A stretch of 19,053 nt of DNA from Lachnospiraceae bacterium (GTDB taxonomy: Bacteria; Bacillota; Clostridia; Lachnospirales; Lachnospiraceae), in assembly GCA_009774535.1 (NCBI GenBank), contig VSNY01000067.1:1-19053 (forward strand), in the 5' to 3' direction. Positions 14,516 to 19,053 of this stretch are shown here, one piece after another. The stretch's first letter is position 1. The number at the start of each line of letters is the position of its first letter. The notes below the pieces were generated by a model. That model saw only the letters and a program-made list of their open reading frames with translations. It had not been told where the DNA came from and did no database searches. Position numbers and translations under genes: made by a program.

Positions 14516-15717
14516 TGTTTATCACCATCCTTTACATTGTCACTGACCATAGCATTTGGTCCGATTACAGCATTGTCGCCGACATACACGCCAGAACCAA
14601 CGGTAGCTACTCCTGCTTCCCCGTCCTGCGGCATCTGTCCAACTACGGCGCTATTACCGATCACTACATTTTCTGCTATAATGCAGTGTTTTACCTTTGC
14701 ACCGGCTTTGATGAGCGTACCGCCCATAATAACTGCATCTTCTACCTCCGCGCCCTGTTCGATTTTAACACCTGCGAACAGGATCGAATGTTTCACGCTT
14801 CCTGATATATTACATCCGTCTGTAATCATGGAATTCTCCACATATGCGCCAGGATTGATCTTATGTCCGGTCATACCGGAGTTACGGCTGTATACTTTCC
14901 ATTTTTCATCAAACAAATTGATGCCGCTGTGTTCCGGATCAAGCACTTCCATATTTGCTTCCCATAAAGAAGAGATCGTCCCAACATCTTTCCAGTAACC
15001 ATCAAAATGATAAGCATACATATTCCTCTGATCTTTTAACAGATTCGGAATAATATTATTACCAAAATCGTTTTCAGAATTCGGATCTTCTTCGTCTTCG
15101 ATCAGGTATTTGCGCAGAATATCCCAGTTGAAAATATAAATACCCATAGAAGCCAGATTAGACTTCGGCTCCTTTGGTTTTTCCTGGAACTCTGTAATCT
15201 TATCATTTTCATCCGCTACCATCAGTCCGAACCTGGATGCTTCTTCCCAAGGCACTTCCATAACCGCAACGCTGAATTCCGCTCCTTTTTCCTTATGGAA
15301 ACGAAGGAAATCGCTGTAATCCTGCTTGCAGATCTGATCACCGGAAAGAATAATTACATACTTCGGATCGTAACGGTCTATAAATGAAATATTCTGATAA
15401 ATCGCATTCGCTGTACCCTTGTACCAGTCAGAACCAGATGCCTGCTGATATGGCGGAAGCACGTGTACGCCGCCATATAAACGGTCAAGGTCCCATGGCT
15501 GCCCATTTCCAATATACTCATTCAATACCAGCGGCTGATATTGCGTTAAAATACCTACCGTATCAATTCCTGAGTTCACGCAGTTTGACAGTGGGAAATC
15601 GATAATACGATATTTACCGCCAAACGGAACTGCAGGTTTTGCCAGCTTCTGGGTCAACGCATAAAGGCGGGAGCCCTGTCCACCGGCAAGAAGCATAGCA
15701 ATCATTTCTTTACCCAT
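14512..15717 (-). CDS. glgC: Glucose-1-phosphate adenylyltransferase catalytic subunit
   Basis: Makes ADP-glucose from glucose-1-phosphate and ATP, the first committed step of glycogen synthesis. It has 401 residues. The N-terminal loop AGGQGSRLYALT (11-22) is followed by KPAVPFGGKYRIIDFPLSN. GNGQPWDLDRLYGGVHVLPP, GTANAIYQN and the metal/product-site ILSGDQICKQDY lie in the catalytic domain. The C-terminal hexapeptide beta-helix (about 280-395) reads SMITDGCNISGSVKHSILF and onward. GGAG precedes the ATG at 15717. It is the first gene of glgC-glgD; glycogen synthase and branching enzyme are not in view. The long leader is described separately. Confidence 0.97.
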   Translation of the reverse strand: MGKEMIAMLLAGGQGSRLYALTQKLAKPAVPFGGKYRIIDFPLSNCVNSGIDTVGILTQYQPLVLNEYIGNGQPWDLDRLYGGVHVLPPYQQASGSDWYKGTANAIYQNISFIDRYDPKYVIILSGDQICKQDYSDFLRFHKEKGAEFSVAVMEVPWEEASRFGLMVADENDKITEFQEKPKEPKSNLASMGIYIFNWDILRKYLIEDEEDPNSENDFGNNIIPNLLKDQRNMYAYHFDGYWKDVGTISSLWEANMEVLDPEHSGINLFDEKWKVYSRNSGMTGHKINPGAYVENSMITDGCNISGSVKHSILFAGVKIEQGAEVEDAVIMGGTLIKAGAKVKHCIIAENVVIGNSAVVGQMPQDGEAGVATVGSGVYVGDNAVIGPNAMVSDNVKDGDKQ

Positions 15718-15887
15718 TTTTTATCTCCTTTTCTATCCCTTATTATAATTGCGCAATGAAAGCGTACATATGTACAGACATTTGTTTGTTTATGTATGGC
15801 AAATGTACGGATTCTGCTGTCTTCGAAGCGGGACATTTATCGACATTTTTCTGTATGAAATAGATGTGTCCACTTCCAATTGTTATC
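15718..15887 (-). promoter_or_regulatory. glgC: Repeat-rich glgC leader
   Basis: About 165 bases separate the predicted start from the ATG. The leader holds a perfect 12-bp palindrome GTACATATGTAC (15764-15775). An inverted pair ACATTTG/CAAATGT follows (15778-15784 and 15800-15806), and three direct copies of GACATTT stand at 15777, 15832 and 15842 (plus-strand sense). A further minus-sense TATAAT lies near 15742-15747 without a good -35. Operator sites or a structured leader are both possible. I do not recognise a known riboswitch. Confidence 0.5.
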
Positions 15888-15916
15888 ATTGTACATGATT
15901 ATTACGATTTTGTAAA
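15888..15916 (-). promoter_or_regulatory. Promoter of glgC-glgD
   Basis: Minus-sense TTTACA (15911-15916), 17-base spacer, TACAAT (15888-15893), each one base off consensus. The predicted start near 15881 gives the long leader. Confidence 0.7.
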
Positions 15917-15954
15917 TAAAACTTTGCAATTTTACCAATTTTTTTATTTTTTGT

Positions 15955-16035
15955 GGGAGCCAGACGACTTTGTGGGGGCCGGACGGGTATTGGAAGAGCC
16001 GGACGACTCTGCGGGCGGTGGGCGGAGCCTGGTTT
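15955..16035. repeat. GC-rich imperfect direct repeat patch
   Basis: After an A/T-rich stretch the sequence turns abruptly GC-rich. GAGCC-AGACGACT (15957-15969) recurs as GAGCC-GGACGACT (15996-16008), a 39-base offset, and both are followed by TTTG/CTCTG and G-runs; GGCCGGACGGG lies between them. No gene is supported. Confidence 0.5.
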
Positions 16036-17020
16036 TGGCAAGCTTTACGAAATCTGGCGTTAGTTCTGCAAAAGAAATGTTATGTGTATCATGTTTTGGG
16101 ATGTATCATTAAGTTTACAGATAAGTATAAAAACAATTATTATATGCTGTTAATTGGTATTTAGAGAGGTATTGTTATTACGTTCATTAGAATTTGATTA
16201 GGAAGTAGATTAGATCTGACTCTTATAAATTTTTTGATATTGTACAGGCTTCTTCTAAGGCTCATAGAAATCAGCTGGATTCTGTTATTTTTATAACCAA
16301 TTGCAGGAAAAGACTAATGTTCCATCCGGGCAGAAATTAGAGTCTATTACAGCCTGATTCACGCCATTGCTTCGCTAAAACTTCTAGTCGATGAAACCAA
16401 CATCGCCGCTGAAATTTTGCCTTGCACAGACTTGAATCCGTCAGCACGAAACTCTAACATTATACCCAGACGGAACACTAGATCATGAAAACAAACAGCT
16501 CCATTTTTATCCTGAATCCAGACACCAGCATCAATTTTTAGACATGACAATTTCATATCATTATTCACACTTTTTCATTCTGATGAAAAGTCTAAAAATC
16601 TAAAAACAGATAACCAATAACAAAACATTAGATCTTATACCTGCCAAACATCTATACATACTTCAGTCATCACAACACCTGACTTCCAGTTCATAAAAAG
16701 GCAGAGAAAACCAGCCGGATGCTGGGGAAATGGCCTGGCTTCCGGCGACGTTGGAAGAATGTTTAGAAGCCCTTGGTATTCTGCTCCATAAATCAGGGGC
16801 GAAGCCCAGCGGCACCTTTAGCTCTGGCGACAGCCAGGGCGAACTGGGTGCCGCGACCGGACGGTGCCACTGCGTAAATGCAGAATACCTAGGGATTCTT
16901 AACATTCTGGAACAGGAGCCGGAAGCCAGGCCATTTCCCCAGCATCCGGCGTCCGCCCAGCCATCCCTTCAGCACCCAGCATCTAAATCACCATCCCCCA
17001 ATATCCCTGCATCCCAACAT
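15960..17020. other. Kilobase gene-free region between glgC and the motility-type cluster
   Basis: I find no supported gene in this stretch. The first part has the GC-rich patch noted above. From about 16040 to 16690 the DNA is A/T-rich. It contains short open frames such as a plus-strand fragment at about 16210-16340 and a 69-residue minus-strand frame at 16359-16568 (contains DAGVWIQDKNGAVCFHDL), but neither has a Shine-Dalgarno site or a family I recognise; they may be relics. From 16714 it becomes GC-rich again with the large inverted-repeat element, then a C-rich stretch (16951-17020) with repeated CAGCATC/CCAGC-like words. Confidence 0.55.
16714..16950. repeat. 237-bp element with perfect 33-bp inverted arms and hairpin-rich core
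   Basis: The outer arms 16714-16746 and 16918-16950 are perfect reverse complements over 33 bases; each arm starts GCCGGA or ends TCCGGC. After a roughly 9-base mismatched zone the pairing resumes: 16756-16783 matches 16881-16908 at 25 of 28 positions. The 97-base core forms further stems: GGGC-GAA-GCCC (16797-16807), GCGGCACC/GGTGCCGC (16809-16816 with 16847-16854), and inside it CTCTGGC-GACA-GCCAGGG (16822-16839). A second GGTGCC (16863-16868) could compete for the same GGCACC. Read on the minus strand the element is followed by TGGTTTTC and then T5 (16695-16699), so it may end transcription of the cluster to its right. It has no open frame of note. Candidates are a MITE-like element, a structured RNA or a terminator. 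Confidence 0.85.
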
Positions 17021-17791
17021 TTACTGCCTGGTCAATATCCGCGCAATTTCCCGAAAGCTGGAACCTTTTTTTATCTTATACGTCCCCGGCTGCAGCATAT
17101 TATCATAATCATTCGCACCCAGAAACGCATTAAATTCAGCCGCATCATCCACCAGCCCGGCCTCAAATACTTTCGCTGATACCTTTCTGGATACATCTCC
17201 CGATTCAATTACAATTTCCACTTCATCTGATGTATTCTCCGTATCGTCCGGTTTCGGATCTGACGGTTGTTTGGACGGCTGATCATCTTCGCTGTCTTTT
17301 TCGTTTTTATTATTATCTTTGTTGTCGTTCGGATCTTTCTCCTGCTTACTATCACCCGACGAAGGATCAGCGGCGTCATTCTTATCCTTGTCTGTATTTG
17401 TATCGGACGGCTTGTCATCTTCGTCTGCCGGGTCATCTGCTGCTGATGGCTGGTCATCCGGATCTGTCTGTGTGTCTGAATCACTGCCGGACGTATCCGG
17501 ATCGTCTGAAGACGGATCGGTATCGCCGGCCTGGCCAAGCGGATCTTCGTCGGTCTTCGTGCTGCCCTGTGTATCTGCTGCAGTCTCAAGATCTGCTTTG
17601 GACGCATCAGGCGCCGCAATGTCCGAAAGTGTTCCGGAACTGTTTTCCTGCATCACCATACCCAGCTTCATGGCACGCCGGATCACTTCTTCATCGGAGA
17701 TATCGTCATGAAATAAAAATGCTATGGACAGCACAAGCGTCGCGACGATAACTCCGATGCCCGCGCCTCTTAAATAATATTTAAATCTCAT
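17021..17791 (-). CDS. Membrane-anchored acidic-linker protein with MltG/YceG-like C-terminal domain
   Basis: The 256-residue protein has three parts. A short basic N-terminus and one membrane segment (about 8-27, GAGIGVIVATLVLSIAFLF) come first. A low-complexity linker (about 55-190) follows, extremely rich in Asp, Ser, Pro, Lys and Asn. A compact C-terminal domain (about 193-256) includes VSAKVFEAGLVDDAAEFNAFL and the LQPGTYKIKKGSSFREIARIL motif of the LysM-like subdomain of MltG/YceG proteins. The catalytic lytic-transglycosylase domain of MltG is absent, so it should bind rather than cut; its ligand is unknown. GGAG precedes the ATG at 17791, four bases after the DUF6115-type gene stops, so the two are cotranscribed. 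The linker may place the domain deep in the cell wall. Confidence 0.78.
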   Translation of the reverse strand: MRFKYYLRGAGIGVIVATLVLSIAFLFHDDISDEEVIRRAMKLGMVMQENSSGTLSDIAAPDASKADLETAADTQGSTKTDEDPLGQAGDTDPSSDDPDTSGSDSDTQTDPDDQPSAADDPADEDDKPSDTNTDKDKNDAADPSSGDSKQEKDPNDNKDNNKNEKDSEDDQPSKQPSDPKPDDTENTSDEVEIVIESGDVSRKVSAKVFEAGLVDDAAEFNAFLGANDYDNMLQPGTYKIKKGSSFREIARILTRQ

Positions 17792-17795
17792 TGCA

Positions 17796-18548
17796 TCAGT
17801 CTCCTTTGTAAAGTCCCAGGATCAGCCGCACTTCCCCAACGCCAAGGCCCAGGTTTTTTGCGATCGCGACGGAATCCCTGCCTTCTTCGTACAGACGCAG
17901 AATCTCATCCCTGACATTGATTTCTTCTGCGGTTTCTTCAGAAGCCTGCGCTTCTGCCGGTTCTGCGTCTTCAGACGTCGCAGGCTGTGCGGCTATGGAT
18001 GCAGGCGCAGACGCTTCTGCAGAAGGCGCCGATACGGAGACGGCTGCGGACGCAGCTGCAGGCGCTGGTTCCGCAGGAGCGATGTATTGCGGTTTCTGGT
18101 TTTTGATCTGTTCCAGATAAGAATTTGTCATCTCTTCTGCCTGCAGTTTTAAGTCAGACAGCTGCTGGGTCAGACTGGAAGTAAAATCTGTCAGCTCCGT
18201 ATGCTTGTCATTGAGCATACTGTATAAAAACATAATTTCGTTGTGTGTCTTGTTCATTTTTTCGATCACGGTATCAGAATATTCGTTGATCGCCATAATT
18301 TTCTCATTGGTCTGTTTTTCCAGTGAACGTTCGGTACGCTCCTTGCTGTCATCAATCGTATTTTCTACTATTTCCACGACCCGCTCTTTGGATTTTTCCA
18401 GCTCGTGTTCGAGCATCACGCCCATCTCTTCCTTACTCAGTTCTGAAATATGCTTCAGCTCGTCCGGGGACAGTTTTTCCGTTACCCAGAAGCTTGCCAG
18501 GATTAAGATCATCCCGACAACTAATAATATGATTTCTATGATTGTCAT
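17796..18548 (-). CDS. DUF6115-type membrane coiled-coil protein with C-terminal helix-turn-helix
   Basis: The 250 residues begin with a membrane segment (MTIIEIILLVVGMILILASF). A long charged coiled coil follows (about 38-150, with LSKEEMGVMLEHELEKSKER). An Ala/Pro/Ser/Glu-rich flexible stretch spans about 157-212. The C-terminal helix-turn-helix module (RDEILRLYEEGRDSVAIAKN, LGLGVGEVRLILGLYKGD) is the conserved signature of DUF6115. I start at ATG 18548; the TTG at 18587 would overlap the previous gene with no ribosome site. In Clostridia this protein commonly sits at the end of flagellar/chemotaxis operons after the sigma-28 gene, as here. No function is established, and the DNA-binding look of the C-terminus is not proof of DNA binding. 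Confidence 0.82.
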   Translation of the reverse strand: MTIIEIILLVVGMILILASFWVTEKLSPDELKHISELSKEEMGVMLEHELEKSKERVVEIVENTIDDSKERTERSLEKQTNEKIMAINEYSDTVIEKMNKTHNEIMFLYSMLNDKHTELTDFTSSLTQQLSDLKLQAEEMTNSYLEQIKNQKPQYIAPAEPAPAAASAAVSVSAPSAEASAPASIAAQPATSEDAEPAEAQASEETAEEINVRDEILRLYEEGRDSVAIAKNLGLGVGEVRLILGLYKGD

Positions 18549-18570
18549 TCGCGTACCCTCTGCACCTTTG

Positions 18571-18897
18571 TCATATTTTAATGTCAAAGCCGCCGGACAT
18601 CGTCATTTTGACCTTCACGCTGCCGTCCGGCAGATTCTCCTTTTTTTCTTTCTTGTTTTTCCTGCGCTGGTCCCTGTATTCGTTGGAACCTTTTTCTTTT
18701 GCGTCAAACTTTTTCTGTTCGTTGTCCGCGTTATCCTTTTTCTGGACTTCCTGCGCCTGGCTTTGCTCTTTCTGCTGCTCGCGGATGTGGATATTCTGCT
18801 GCTCAATGGCAGGCTTTTGATTCTCCTGATGCCGGATGGCGCTGACATCCTGTGTATTTTGTATCATACCGTTTAAATGAACCGGGCGTACTGTCAT
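18571..18897 (-). CDS. Small highly charged protein of the sigma-28 neighbourhood
   Basis: A 108-residue protein of unknown function. The start (MTVRPVHLNGMIQNTQDVS) and the end (DGSVKVKMTMSGGFDIKI) look ordered. The middle (about 25-85) is almost wholly Gln, Lys, Glu, Asn, Asp and Arg and is likely an extended helix or coiled coil. No signal peptide or membrane segment is present. AAGGTGAG precedes the ATG at 18897, 16 bases after the sigma factor stop. A protein with this layout regularly lies between sigma-28 and the DUF6115 gene in motile Lachnospiraceae, which argues that it is a real gene. The short non-helical ends might bind a partner. Confidence 0.75.
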   Translation of the reverse strand: MTVRPVHLNGMIQNTQDVSAIRHQENQKPAIEQQNIHIREQQKEQSQAQEVQKKDNADNEQKKFDAKEKGSNEYRDQRRKNKKEKKENLPDGSVKVKMTMSGGFDIKI

Positions 18898-18913
18898 ACT
18901 CTCACCTTCTTAA

Positions 18914-19053
18914 TTATTTCTTAACCAATATATCCATATAAGGTCCCATTGTCCGCTGCATCTTGGACAACGCTTTTGTATGGAGCTGGGAAATCCTTGA
19001 TTCGGACACTTCCAGCACTCTGCTGATTTCTTTTAGTGTCAGATCTTCATAGT
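18914..19053 (-). CDS. fliA: Sigma-28 (FliA/WhiG family) RNA polymerase sigma factor, C-terminal part
   Basis: Only the last 45 codons are in the window; the gene continues beyond its right edge. The visible part is region 4.2, the helix-turn-helix that reads the -35 element: YEDLTLKEISRVLEVSES, then RISQLHTKALSKMQ, then a short tail ending ILVKK. The SRISQLHTKAL wording is typical of the FliA/SigD/WhiG group. In Clostridia this factor drives late flagellar and chemotaxis genes. A sporulation sigma factor is less likely given the downstream small charged protein and DUF6115 gene. Confidence 0.85.
   Translation of the reverse strand, partial: YEDLTLKEISRVLEVSESRISQLHTKALSKMQRTMGPYMDILVKK

Noticed and set aside
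16359..16568. Minus-strand 69-codon frame
   Set aside because: The composition is protein-like, but there is no ribosome site, recognisable family or supporting neighbours; it is kept only as a note under the gene-free region.
16714..16950. 6S RNA, or an integron attC site
   Set aside because: A perfect 33-bp closing stem does not fit the bulged 6S layout. I see no attC core-site pairs and no integrase.
16730..17179. Plus-strand 149-codon frame through the inverted-repeat element
   Set aside because: It crosses both arms, a C-rich stretch and the antisense of the MltG-like gene; it is open only because of composition.
17319..17711. Plus-strand Ser-rich 130-codon frame
   Set aside because: It is the antisense shadow of the acidic linker of the 17021-17791 gene.

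Overview
The window reads as a chromosomal segment from a spore-forming, probably motile, glycogen-storing member of the Clostridia, most likely Lachnospiraceae. The grounds are: a Clostridia-type yicC-remA-rpoZ-rimO-pgsA cluster, an alpha/beta-type small acid-soluble spore protein, a glgC-glgD pair with a catalytically degenerate GlgD, a coiled-coil 'V-ATPase subunit H-like' protein next to coaD, and a sigma-28 C-terminus followed by a DUF6115-type protein. Almost every gene lies on the minus strand; only the spore protein is on the plus strand.

Layout. 1-225: GC-rich non-coding DNA with a 36-bp-period tandem repeat. 226-6001: a long minus-strand housekeeping cluster, transcribed yicC > remA > rpoZ > (terminator) > rimO > pgsA > pncC/cinA > rsmD > coaD > coiled-coil protein. 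It is driven by a near-consensus promoter at 6079-6107 (TTGACT-17-TATAAT). Guanylate kinase (gmk), normally between remA and rpoZ, is missing, and a doubled ribosome-binding-site-like repeat lies in its place. 6181-7917: rqcH, with its own promoter. 8128-8337: the divergent spore protein gene, which shares a strong bidirectional terminator (8394-8441) with the convergent asp23-fakA-recG operon (8454-12606). 12745-13247: a wrecked AAA-ATPase-like/PD-(D/E)XK gene. Its stop codon sits exactly where the Walker-type lysine should be, and it carries an internal deletion with a frameshift. 13312-15717: the glgC-glgD operon (4-base overlap) with a terminator and an unusually long, repeat-rich leader.

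15960-17020 has no convincing gene. At its centre is the most striking object in the window: a 237-bp element (16714-16950) with perfect 33-bp inverted arms. A second imperfect stem and a core able to form several GC-rich hairpins, some mutually exclusive, lie inside the arms. It could be a MITE-like element, a large structured RNA, or a very strong terminator for the leftward cluster. 17021-19053: the end of what looks like a motility/chemotaxis cluster, namely sigma-28 (partial), a small charged protein, a DUF6115-type membrane coiled-coil protein, and a short MltG/YceG-like membrane protein with a very acidic linker.

Functionally the window combines RNA and ribosome maintenance (yicC RNase family, rimO, rsmD, rqcH, rpoZ), cofactor and lipid synthesis (coaD, pgsA, pncC, fakA), DNA repair (recG), carbon storage (glgCD), and sporulation or matrix control (SASP, remA). 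All calls rest on reading motifs and gene order by eye; no database search was run.
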